From the NCBI GenBank assembly GCA_018269005.1, contig JAFDVK010000018.1, positions 54,949 to 118,948 on the forward strand: DNA of 64,000 nucleotides, given 5' to 3'. The notes beneath the pieces are model-generated. The model ran no database searches. It saw only the letters and a list, made by a program, of their open reading frames with translations, and was not told where the DNA came from. This document shows positions 8,764 to 16,601 of the stretch, in pieces. This stretch comes from Acidobacteriota bacterium (GTDB lineage Bacteria; Acidobacteriota; Blastocatellia; Pyrinomonadales; Pyrinomonadaceae). The translations under genes were made by a program, and so were the position numbers. The first letter of the stretch is position 1; the number at the start of each line of letters is the position of its first letter.

Positions 8764-8937
8764 TCAGCTTTTTGTTGATCTCCGAAAAAACTCAAGTGCC
8801 TCGCCGAGGGTCACGCGAAGGCTTTCGAGCAATTCCTCACGTGTCGCTTCCTGGCAATTGACGCCGGGCACTTCCTCGATCCAGCCGATCCACCATTTGC
8901 CGTCCTGCTTAACGATCGCCGTGTAGTTATTGACCAT
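8764..8937 (-). CDS. Solitary HicB-like small protein
   Basis: 57 aa, running from the ATG at 8937 to the stop at 8764-8766. The product begins MVNNYTAIVKQDGKWWIGW and continues with EEVPGVNCQEATREELLESL, the same layout as a HicB core (strand, WWIGW strand, PGV-x-C turn, helix). A TATACT -10 box lies 6 bases before the ATG. No HicA partner follows on this strand. It is convergent with hicBA. It may be an orphan antitoxin able to bind HicA, or a degenerate second system. The plus-strand frame over the same DNA has no recognisable content. Confidence 0.72.
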   Translation of the reverse strand: MVNNYTAIVKQDGKWWIGWIEEVPGVNCQEATREELLESLRVTLGEALEFFRRSTKS

Positions 8938-8943
8938 ACGCGA

Positions 8944-8949
8944 AGTATA
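8944..8949 (-). promoter_or_regulatory. -10 box of the HicB-like gene, probable leaderless start
   Basis: On the minus strand TATACT is followed by 6 bases and then ATG at 8937, the same spacing as in front of hicB. No ribosome-binding site is present. Confidence 0.5.
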
Positions 8950-8994
8950 TCAGGTTTTTAGGATGCGAATATCGGGATACGACCCACTTTGGGA

Positions 8995-9000
8995 TAGAAT
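8995..9000 (+). promoter_or_regulatory. -10 box of the primase-HAD gene, probable leaderless start
   Basis: TAGAAT is followed by 6 bases (CCTTTT) and then the GTG start at 9007. There is no Shine-Dalgarno sequence. This spacing is shared with the two preceding promoters. Confidence 0.5.
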
Positions 9001-9006
9001 CCTTTT

Positions 9007-10263
9007 GTGGCTGCACCATTTCACGAATTTTTGGGTGACAAGCGTCTTCTATGGATAGCTCAGGAATGGGTGCGTCATTCGGACGACCTTGCCGACTGGG
9101 CGATGGAACGCCTTGTGAACCGCCGCGATGTCTGGAGCCAATACACGCTTCGCGACGGCAAGATCGGCGTCGTGATGCTGCCCATTCCCGAACGCCGCAA
9201 GCTCGGCACCGACATGGTGACGCATACGAAGCTTGCTCGTCATTTTGCCGCTAAGTCGCCGGCGCATCTCATCGGACTTTTCTCGATCAGCGACCACAGC
9301 ACGTGCAAGTGGTTCGCGATCGACGTCGATCTTCACGACGAGACGGTCCCGAACGCGGGCGAGATCGCGGGTGCGAACTTTGAGGCAGCATACGCGTGGG
9401 CCGAACGGCTTCGAGACATGGGAATGGATCCGCTGCTGCTCGACAGCAACGGCGTCGGCGGCTATCACGTCTGGGTTCTGCTGGACAAAGAGTACCCGCT
9501 TGCCGATGTTTACGATTTCGCGGACGAGATCCGCAATGAATGGCAGAGCTTCGACCTGCCGCGAAAGCCCGAGATGTTCCCGCCGAAACGCCGCGTCGGC
9601 CCCGACGATCTTCCATACACGCTGCGTGTTCCCGGACGTCATCACACGCGGCATCATTACACGCGGATCTGGAATTTCTACGCGCTTGCCGGCGAGAACG
9701 ACTGGCTCGAAGGCGGCGAGGCGATCGAAGCGATGATGGCAACGCGGGCTTCAAAGCTTCCAAAGCGTAAGAAAGCGAAACAGAAACCAACGCTCAAGCC
9801 TGTTCCGCAGCCGAAAGGACCAGCGACAAAGGCCGTAAAGCGCAAGCCTCGCGTCTGCGTCGATCTCGATGGCGTGCTCGCTCAGTATGACAAGTGGCGT
9901 GGCATCGACCACATCGGCGAACCCGTCGAGGGCTCGCTTCAGTTCATGAAGAAGCTCGCACGTTTTGCCGAGATCACGATCTTCTCTTCCCGCTGTGCAC
10001 AGGATCTTCTCGAAGGCTCGATCATCACGCCCGGCCAGCTTCGCGTTCGCGTGATCGAGTGGCTCGACAAGCATAAATTCCCATACACGGACGTTTACAT
10101 CGGTCAAGGAAAACCGCGTGCCGCCGCTTTTATCGACGACCGCGGCGTGACCTGCAGCCCTCAGAATGACCCCGACGCGTTCGAGACGGCGCTGGCTCAA
10201 ACACGCATTCTGGTCAAGAAACCGCACGGCTTGCCGAACAAGACCGTAACGCGTTCGGCTTAA
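9007..10263 (+). CDS. Archaeo-eukaryotic primase (TOTE/LigD-Pol-like) fused to HAD phosphatase domain
   Basis: 418 aa from GTG at 9007. Residues 1-245 form an AEP catalytic domain: WFAIDVDLHD holds the metal-binding D106 and D108, DSNGVGGYHVWVLLD holds the nucleotide-binding S147 and H154, and LRVPGRHHTRHHYTRIW is the third motif. The pattern is closest to primases of the TOTE type and related to LigD polymerase domains. A Lys/Pro linker (250-282) leads to a HAD domain: VCVDLDGVLAQYD (D286, D288), FSSRC, GQGKP and FIDDRG. The predicted activities are nucleotide addition to DNA ends or gaps plus a phosphatase, possibly for 3' phosphates. The gene is monocistronic or leads into the STAS gene. 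With the upstream ligase it resembles a split LigD-type repair set, but no Ku is recognised. Confidence 0.82.
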   Translation: MAAPFHEFLGDKRLLWIAQEWVRHSDDLADWAMERLVNRRDVWSQYTLRDGKIGVVMLPIPERRKLGTDMVTHTKLARHFAAKSPAHLIGLFSISDHSTCKWFAIDVDLHDETVPNAGEIAGANFEAAYAWAERLRDMGMDPLLLDSNGVGGYHVWVLLDKEYPLADVYDFADEIRNEWQSFDLPRKPEMFPPKRRVGPDDLPYTLRVPGRHHTRHHYTRIWNFYALAGENDWLEGGEAIEAMMATRASKLPKRKKAKQKPTLKPVPQPKGPATKAVKRKPRVCVDLDGVLAQYDKWRGIDHIGEPVEGSLQFMKKLARFAEITIFSSRCAQDLLEGSIITPGQLRVRVIEWLDKHKFPYTDVYIGQGKPRAAAFIDDRGVTCSPQNDPDAFETALAQTRILVKKPHGLPNKTVTRSA

Positions 10264-10364
10264 GCGCTTAATTTTTTTCCTTGTCTTTGCCTTCCGCGTG
10301 TGTTAGAAACATTCAAGTAACGCCTTCGACTGCTAAAGCTAAATATTGCAAGGAAAATAAATTA

Positions 10365-10697
10365 GTGACAGAAAATTTGTCATTTGATACGGCCCCCGCG
10401 GTCGAGCCTGCGTCCGGCCCAACGAAAACGGTCGTAGTCGCCGGCGACTATCTGAACAAACTGACCGGCGAGAAGATCGAGCGCGAGTGCAAAGACAAGA
10501 TCGATGCGGGAGCACGCGAGATCGTGGTCGATTTCTCTCAGACCGACATCATCAACTCGATCGGCATCTCGATCCTGCTTGGAGTTATCGACAACGCCCA
10601 AATGGCTGGTGCAAAGGTCGTTTTCGCAGACCTGAAGCCTGAATCGGCAGAGCTTTTCGATATGCTCGGCCTGACCAAACACGTTACGATCCAATAG
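10365..10697 (+). CDS. STAS-domain protein (anti-sigma factor antagonist type)
   Basis: 110 aa from the GTG at 10365, preceded by AAGGA about 10 bases upstream. An ATG at 10281 is in frame but adds 28 residues unlike the family and has no ribosome-binding site. From residue 20 on it shows the STAS fold: VVVAGDYLNKLTGEKIE, IVVDFSQTDIINSIGISIL, AKVVFADLKPESAELFDMLG and LTKHV. The serine in NSIGI occupies the site phosphorylated in SpoIIAA-type antagonists. The HD-GYP gene follows after 12 bases, so the pair is probably an operon linking partner-switching to a cyclic-di-GMP enzyme. No anti-sigma kinase gene is close by. Confidence 0.85.
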   Translation: MTENLSFDTAPAVEPASGPTKTVVVAGDYLNKLTGEKIERECKDKIDAGAREIVVDFSQTDIINSIGISILLGVIDNAQMAGAKVVFADLKPESAELFDMLGLTKHVTIQ

Positions 10698-10709
10698 AAC
10701 TGCCACACG

Positions 10710-12017
10710 ATGCTCGAACAAAGTCCAAAGCTCATTCATGCCTTCGGTGCTCTCGCCGAGCTAGGCCAGGAAGTCGCAAACAAGAACAACTTCCAAGAGA
10801 CGATCCGCACATCGCTCCATCTGCTCTCAGGCGCTCTCGGAATAATGCGCGGCGGTGTCGCCCGCTATTCAAGATACGGCCGGGAATTGAATATGCTTGC
10901 GGTTCGCGGACTCGGCGACGACTTCCCGCTCTCGCTCTCGGTCTGCGTCGAGGACGAACGGCAGTTCCTAACGAACGGCCTCAACGCGATCGATGCTCAC
11001 GCCGCACGCGTACTGCCGTTCTTCCAGGTCTATGCGACGAGTTTTGAGAGGCGACGGATCGAGCTTTTTGTTCCGCTGATCATACGCGATGAGATCGTCG
11101 GCGGCCTGTTCCTTGGCGAGAAAGCCACGGGCGAGGGCTATTCTTCCTACGAAAAAGAGATCATCTGCGCAATGGGACGGCACATCGGCGTGGCCATTTC
11201 GCAAAGGAATCTTCTTGCCGAGATCGAACGCCACAGCGAGGAGAACCGCAAGCTTTTTGACGATCTTCGGCGAACTTATGCCGACACCGTAAAAGCCTTT
11301 GCGACAGCGATCGACTGCAAGGATAAATACACGGAAGGCCATTCCGTCCGTGTCGGAAAGTACACCGAGCTGATCGCCACCGAACTCGAATGGTCGCCCG
11401 AACAGATCGAAGGAGCGGCGACAGCAGGCTATCTGCACGACGTCGGCAAACTCACGGTCGAACGTAAGATAATCAACGCGCCGTATCGAATAAACGCGAA
11501 AGAATCCGCCGAGCTCAACAAGCATCCGACGGTCGGCTTCGAGATCCTGCAGGCAATACATCACCCTTATACCGATGTTCCGCTCGCAGCGAAATACCAT
11601 CACGAGCGGCTCGACGGACGCGGTTATCCCGACGGGCTTTACGACCGGGAAATCCCCTATATCGCGAAGGTCGTGAACCTTGCCGACTCCTTCGACGCGA
11701 TGACGACCGACCGGCCGTACAAGGCCCGCCGCCCGGCGATCGATGTCGTTGACGATCTGCGTCGAAACGCCGGCAAGCAGTTCGCACCAGAACTGGTCGT
11801 GGCATTTTTGCGGGGAGTGCTCCGCGAATTGAAGAGTGAGACGAAGGACCGCCGTTTCCGACGTCTTCTCGGCCGTGAGTATATGGAGGCCGAAGGCCTG
11901 ATGCCGGCGATCTCCGACGCTCTAAACGAACTCGAACCGACAACAACGCTCACTTACATCGCTGAACACGCGACCGAACTGAGAACGGAGGTGGCGGAAG
12001 GCCGCACGTCGCTTTAA
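10710..12017 (+). CDS. GAF domain HD-GYP cyclic-di-GMP phosphodiesterase
   Basis: 435 aa cytoplasmic protein. Residues 10-175 form a GAF-like sensor (LHLLSGALGIMRGGVARYS, IELFVPLIIRDEIVGGLFLG). A helix leads to an HD-GYP domain (about 190-370) with the metal-binding H243-D244 in YLHDVGKL, HH in AAKYHHERLDGRGYP (GYP 305-307) and NLADSFDAMTTDRPYK. All signature residues are present, so hydrolysis of c-di-GMP is expected. A C-terminal tail of about 60 residues is unassigned. No receiver domain is present; the input would be a GAF ligand or the STAS partner encoded just upstream. Confidence 0.9.
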   Translation: MLEQSPKLIHAFGALAELGQEVANKNNFQETIRTSLHLLSGALGIMRGGVARYSRYGRELNMLAVRGLGDDFPLSLSVCVEDERQFLTNGLNAIDAHAARVLPFFQVYATSFERRRIELFVPLIIRDEIVGGLFLGEKATGEGYSSYEKEIICAMGRHIGVAISQRNLLAEIERHSEENRKLFDDLRRTYADTVKAFATAIDCKDKYTEGHSVRVGKYTELIATELEWSPEQIEGAATAGYLHDVGKLTVERKIINAPYRINAKESAELNKHPTVGFEILQAIHHPYTDVPLAAKYHHERLDGRGYPDGLYDREIPYIAKVVNLADSFDAMTTDRPYKARRPAIDVVDDLRRNAGKQFAPELVVAFLRGVLRELKSETKDRRFRRLLGREYMEAEGLMPAISDALNELEPTTTLTYIAEHATELRTEVAEGRTSL

Positions 12018-12642
12018 CACCCGCGTTCGGCAAGTGCGTAACACGTAGCGTAAAACAACCATACGCCTTCCGACTTGGCTCCATCGGATCCGCATATTTG
12101 TAGAATGCGGTCCGTCAACATGCCCTCGGAGGCGGCCTGCCGCCGACAAATGCGCTGTCGCTCCTACGGAGCTCCGAGATCTAGGATTCAGCTTTCGAGC
12201 CTACAAACATTCCGCTCCTACGGAGCTGAAAGCCGTCGTCGTCACATACTATGTCAGTGGCGTCTTACGTAAGCGGACGGTTTTCTGGCCTGTATCCCTT
12301 CGCCCTTATCCTTTATCCCTTCGCCCTTATCCTTTATCCTTGTCCCACTGTCCCACGCTGTCCCACGCCCGCGTTGGGACAAATAAGTCCATTGATATCA
12401 CCAGTTATGGCAATTTCGCACCGAAAAAACGAAAAAAAAATTCCGGAGCCCAAATGCCCGCATCCGCCTCATCAGAACCGCGTAGCGAAGGACGCAAGAC
12501 CGCGGTAACCGACAATTACGCGCTTTCAAAGAACAACGGACACAACGTGTGTTGCATCACCATCTACAAGTATAGCATAGGAGTCAAGAGCATGATTCCC
12601 CACGAACCGCCGCCCGAGCGGTGGTGCATTCGCCTTTCAGCC
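12018..12642 (+). repeat. Gene-free spacer with palindromes and a tandem 21-bp repeat
   Basis: No credible gene is present. The spacer contains GGCGGC-ct-GCCGCC at 12131-12144, two copies of the palindrome GCTCC-tac-GGAGC at 12160-12172 and 12214-12226, and two exact 21-base units at 12295-12336 (TCCCTTCGCCCTTATCC then TTTA). A run of TGTCCCACGC units ends in the inverted pair GTCCCA/TGGGAC at 12360-12380. The 21-base unit reappears in the rplL-rplJ spacer near 59958-60084. Confidence 0.75.
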
Positions 12643-13239
12643 CTATCGTTCGCAGACGAACTTTCCTTGCCCTGGAATCTTTATGATCAGCTTCCGCTTG
12701 TTGACCTTCGTAATATTTGGAGAATTTCTCCATTTATAGAAGCGTGAATAGGCGCGCATTCCAACTAGGAAAACGATCGAGATCGCAAATGGAACGATTG
12801 ATATGGGGATTCCAAAGTAGGAATGGATGATCGTCGAACCAACCACTCCCAAAAATACTGCAACTACGCCGATAAGCATGAAGATCTGCTGCATTTTGGC
12901 AACGTTCTCAAACTTGCCAATGCAACGACGACAAAACTTCGCTTGCACCTTGTGCGGCTTGTTTAGAGCATGCTCTACAAAAAAGCTCACTTCTCCTGCT
13001 AGCTTTGCAAAGTCCGATATCGGGTTATTTTCTGTTTCTTCAAATGTATATTGGCGGACGCTATTCTCCGTTCCGCACTGAATGCAAAAGACGAACGGCA
13101 GGCAAATAATGTTGTCTGCGTTAGGTACGAGTTTGATCGATCGCTTCAATATTTTGGTACAAAAAAGAAGGGAAGTAGCCGGGAGATCCGCTACACAGGA
13201 TAGCATGTTGGCTCTCATTGGAACAGGTTGTTTCCCCAA
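12643..13239 (-). CDS. Hypothetical two-helix membrane protein with CxxC pairs
   Basis: Up to 198 aa, not recognised. A CIQCGTE pair (about residue 52) and a second CRRC pair in AKFCRRCIGKFENV could form a zinc ribbon in the cytoplasm. Two membrane helices follow (IFMLIGVVAVFLGVVGSTII and IPISIVPFAISIVFLVGMRA), then a basic tail. The first 45 residues look unlike a protein N-terminus, so translation may start later, for example just before the CIQCGTE motif; the start is uncertain. Codon use is more AT-rich than in neighbouring genes, which hints at horizontal acquisition. It stands alone between the repeat spacer and the M36 gene. Confidence 0.5.
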   Translation of the reverse strand: MGKQPVPMRANMLSCVADLPATSLLFCTKILKRSIKLVPNADNIICLPFVFCIQCGTENSVRQYTFEETENNPISDFAKLAGEVSFFVEHALNKPHKVQAKFCRRCIGKFENVAKMQQIFMLIGVVAVFLGVVGSTIIHSYFGIPISIVPFAISIVFLVGMRAYSRFYKWRNSPNITKVNKRKLIIKIPGQGKFVCER

Positions 13240-13324
13240 TGTGAAATTTACACAGTTTCTCGTACCAAATGGTTCACATATATGCTCCTATTCTCATCAT
13301 GGCACATTCCAGAGATTCGATTTT

Positions 13325-16300
13325 TTACGGGAACATATTTGCCTGAAGTGGTTTGTCGTCTGCGAGACCGAAGTTTGTTACGGTGATGTCGGTTGTTGAA
13401 GAATTTTGTATCCACCAAAGGCCGTCGCGGTAGATGGCGAGATCCGCATGTCCGTCGCCATCGTAGTCAGAGGGAACGGGGATGTCGGTCGAGTTGCCGA
13501 ATTGGATCGCCGTACTTGGGCTGATGAGCCACATACCGGTTGACGCACGGTAAACCGCGAGTTGGTCGTGTCCGTCGGAGTAATAGCTGGCCGGTACGGG
13601 CTTATCGCCCGCGGTTCCCCAAACCTCTGTTGATTCGACCTCATAGTTCCCGCCCGAGAGACGGAACGTCCAGACGCCGTTGTTGAAAGTTCCAAAATCA
13701 CCTAGCCCATCGCCGTCGAAATCTCCCGCAAGCGGCATGCCGCCGCCGAGTATCGAGATCGCAAATACGACTCCGTCGCTGCTTCGGCGGACCCAGAAAT
13801 TGCCATTAGTACGATAGATGCAAAGATCCGCTTTATCGTCACCGTCAAAGTCTTCGCTAAGCGGAATGTCGCCCGGCAAGCCGAATGAGGCGTACGCTAC
13901 CGTATAAGTAGCGCTGTGAAGGATGTAATAGTCCGGTTGACCGCCATCTGCCGTCGCTCGAAAGACAGCGATATCCGTCTTACCATCGCCATCAAAGTCG
14001 TCGGGCACGGGAACATCCGTCGAGATCCCCCAATTGATGGCGCTAAAGCCGCTAGTCGAGCGGTTCGCATACCAAATTCCGTCCGATGGACGAAAAACGG
14101 AGACATCGGAGCGCCCGTCACCGTCGAAATCTACCCGTGTCGGACGGCCGAACTGCGCCGGAATGTCGTAAGACTCCGTCACAACGGTGTTGTTATTGCC
14201 GGAACCGACATTTTGGATCGAAGCGTTCTCCCCAAGCCCTCTTTTTGCGAATCCGCGCCACAAGAAGCGGAGATCAGTGCTGTCTGAAACGGCAGCGGCC
14301 GCAAGGATCGCGTCGCGAGCCTGCAGGATCGTCGGGTTTAGCGGCGAGAGTTTCATACCGTCGGTCACATATTGCAGAAGTCGTCGATTTCCCTCGGCCG
14401 TACCACGCCGTTCGATAACTTGGTCCCGAGCTTCCCAGAGGGTGACTGCCCAAACCTCGCCCATATTGTGCACTTGGTCGCATGGGCTATTGGAACCGAT
14501 CGGGCCCCGCGGATACGCGCTGTTCGGGTTCGTTGTCGGCGTTCCGATGAGAATGGAGCAGCCAACGTTTATGTATTGGAGAGTAAGCGGATCGTGCGGC
14601 AGTCCATTAGGCCCGCGGGACGCCAGCACGGCTACCGGAAAGCGCCGGATCCCGTGGTAGTAGTTCGACTCATACCCGGGCAGGATCTGGTTCGTAACGT
14701 AGCCGCTTACCGCATAAGTTCCTAAGCGGTCATCGTCCGGTTCGGCAAGAAGTGCGAGCGAGTAAAAGTCCGACCAGCCTTCGCCCAAGCCGCGAGACAT
14801 ATTCGACGAAAGGCCCGTTGCGTTCCCGATCAGGCGATTCGAAAGCCCGTGAGTTAGTTCGTGAACTACGGTTTGGGAATCAAGCGCTCCATCGCGGTCA
14901 GGTGTCGGACCCGTCCATACGAACATTTGGAGGCGCGGACGGCTTCCGTCAGGCGGAACTGAAAAGTTCGCTCCGTTCGTGCCTGTAAAATCCTGTATTT
15001 CGAATGAGATTCGGTCGCCTTCGGTGCCGCCGCGGCCAAAATTGAAATGCTGAAAATTCCGCGCCGCCTCGGTAAACCCGAAGCGGTACATTTCGTCGTG
15101 CCAGCGATTTACCAAATAAAATCCGTGCGCGATGGCGCCTTGCTGGAATTGGCTCGGCGGATATGTCTGCGTTGTCGGCAGCGGCTCTTCGCCGGGCGGC
15201 GGAATGCCGGGGCCCGGATTGTATGCATACGCAAAGGCACGCGTCGCCGGGGTTCCGAAGGCCCAGCCGCTGTCATCGACGCCGTTCGGAGCCGCACGGT
15301 CGATGCCGGCCTCGACGTTGTTGCCGTCGGTGATATTTGCGAGGGCGGGCGTCCGCACCGGCAAACCGTCGTCGGGAATCCATCCGATATTGTTGAACGA
15401 GTATGGACCCTCGTTGCCTATCAGCGTCCAACTAGTCCTTTGTATCGCAGGCGGCTGTGCACAAGTCGGCGACGCGCACCCCGGCGTAAAGGGTGAAGGG
15501 CTGTCCGCGGTTTTCATCAAACCGTTCTGACTGCCATAAACTGCGTAAGTCGCGGGAAGTGTCTGGTGCTCGACGATATTTTTCCGCCATAGGAGGGTTC
15601 CGTCCTCCGCATCGACGACGACGAGGTGTGCGGCATCAACATCCAACAAAGAAACGAGCCACGCAGGACGCACCACGCCGCGACCGATCGGGAAATAATA
15701 TTTCTCGGCGACGATCTCGTCCGTGAATTTCGCGCTTGTAAAACGCTCTTTTCCGTCGCCTTCTTTTGATATTCGTTTAAATTCGGTCGCCTCAAGATCG
15801 ACATTCACGGCTGCGGCCGCATTCACGAGGGCTTGTTCAGCTTCGCCGAAGTCCTTACTCACGGGATCTTGATCTATATCCCGCGCGAGACTATTGATGA
15901 CGCGAAACATCTCGCCGCGTCGCGAAAACCCGGCCTTCAATTCGGCGTTAAAGACCGGCATTCCCTCTATTTGCTGAGTGAATCGCACGAATGACAGGTT
16001 GCCGTCGGGATTCGTGTAGTCGGCATCGAGCCTGAGTTGGCCAAGGTCGTGAATGCCGAAAACTTGGGGCTCGGCCAAGACAAATTCTTTTAGTACATCG
16101 GCCCGAGATCGACCGTTACGAAGAGCGAGCGAAACGCGCCCTTCTATCGGAGAGATGATCTCAGCAAGATCAAGTTCATGGTTGAACTCAATCTTGAAGC
16201 GAGTGTCATCGCGATGAGCAGGTTCACTGTCCCTGTCCCCGCGCATCAGGCGCAGCTTTGCAGCATTTACCGGCGAGCCGGAGGTCCGAATGTCGTAGTT

Positions 16301-16429
16301 ATCGAGGGAGGCGCCGGCAAAGTCTTCGCTTCGCGCCTGTACGGTCGAGCCCTTCGGCGAAATCGGGCCAAGCGCCCACAAGAGGAACAATATCAGGGAG
16401 GCGAGTACTGCGAGAAACAACCATTTCAT
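13325..16429 (-). CDS. Secreted M36 (fungalysin) metallopeptidase with C-terminal FG-GAP repeats
   Basis: 1034 aa. The ATG at 16429 gives a clean signal anchor (MKWLFLAVLASLILFLLWAL), so the longer in-frame start at 16504 is rejected. An FTP-type propeptide (about 80-260) precedes the catalytic domain. The zinc site is VVHELTHGLSNR (H523, E524, H527) with the downstream ligand in GLGEGWSDFYSL. After about residue 770 come several VCBS/FG-GAP repeats such as VDFDGDGRSDVSVFRP and DDFDGDGKTDIAVF, each a calcium-binding loop of a beta-propeller. The enzyme is probably secreted for protein degradation. It stands alone; the LysR gene upstream is on the same strand about 170 bases away. Confidence 0.92.
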   Translation of the reverse strand: MKWLFLAVLASLILFLLWALGPISPKGSTVQARSEDFAGASLDNYDIRTSGSPVNAAKLRLMRGDRDSEPAHRDDTRFKIEFNHELDLAEIISPIEGRVSLALRNGRSRADVLKEFVLAEPQVFGIHDLGQLRLDADYTNPDGNLSFVRFTQQIEGMPVFNAELKAGFSRRGEMFRVINSLARDIDQDPVSKDFGEAEQALVNAAAAVNVDLEATEFKRISKEGDGKERFTSAKFTDEIVAEKYYFPIGRGVVRPAWLVSLLDVDAAHLVVVDAEDGTLLWRKNIVEHQTLPATYAVYGSQNGLMKTADSPSPFTPGCASPTCAQPPAIQRTSWTLIGNEGPYSFNNIGWIPDDGLPVRTPALANITDGNNVEAGIDRAAPNGVDDSGWAFGTPATRAFAYAYNPGPGIPPPGEEPLPTTQTYPPSQFQQGAIAHGFYLVNRWHDEMYRFGFTEAARNFQHFNFGRGGTEGDRISFEIQDFTGTNGANFSVPPDGSRPRLQMFVWTGPTPDRDGALDSQTVVHELTHGLSNRLIGNATGLSSNMSRGLGEGWSDFYSLALLAEPDDDRLGTYAVSGYVTNQILPGYESNYYHGIRRFPVAVLASRGPNGLPHDPLTLQYINVGCSILIGTPTTNPNSAYPRGPIGSNSPCDQVHNMGEVWAVTLWEARDQVIERRGTAEGNRRLLQYVTDGMKLSPLNPTILQARDAILAAAAVSDSTDLRFLWRGFAKRGLGENASIQNVGSGNNNTVVTESYDIPAQFGRPTRVDFDGDGRSDVSVFRPSDGIWYANRSTSGFSAINWGISTDVPVPDDFDGDGKTDIAVFRATADGGQPDYYILHSATYTVAYASFGLPGDIPLSEDFDGDDKADLCIYRTNGNFWVRRSSDGVVFAISILGGGMPLAGDFDGDGLGDFGTFNNGVWTFRLSGGNYEVESTEVWGTAGDKPVPASYYSDGHDQLAVYRASTGMWLISPSTAIQFGNSTDIPVPSDYDGDGHADLAIYRDGLWWIQNSSTTDITVTNFGLADDKPLQANMFP

Positions 16430-16601
16430 CTCAATAACCTCGTAGGCCGGCCAAATTGCGTGGGTTGACAAGGCAATTATTAGTGAAATTCGGACGTAGG
16501 TCAAGACTTATACCCGACGATGAGCGATCGACACATGGGAGAGCGGACTCCTTCGCGTTGACCCGTTTCGGGCTCCAAATTGGACCCTGACCCTGCCGTT
16601 T

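Noticed and set aside
8669..8926. Plus-strand frame of 85 codons after hicA
   Set aside because: It has no recognisable content and lies opposite the better supported minus-strand HicB-like gene.
12295..12380. Tandem units as a CRISPR array
   Set aside because: The units are directly adjacent without unique spacers and no cas gene is near.
16430..16504. Upstream start for the M36 protease
   Set aside because: It would place 25 residues before the signal anchor.
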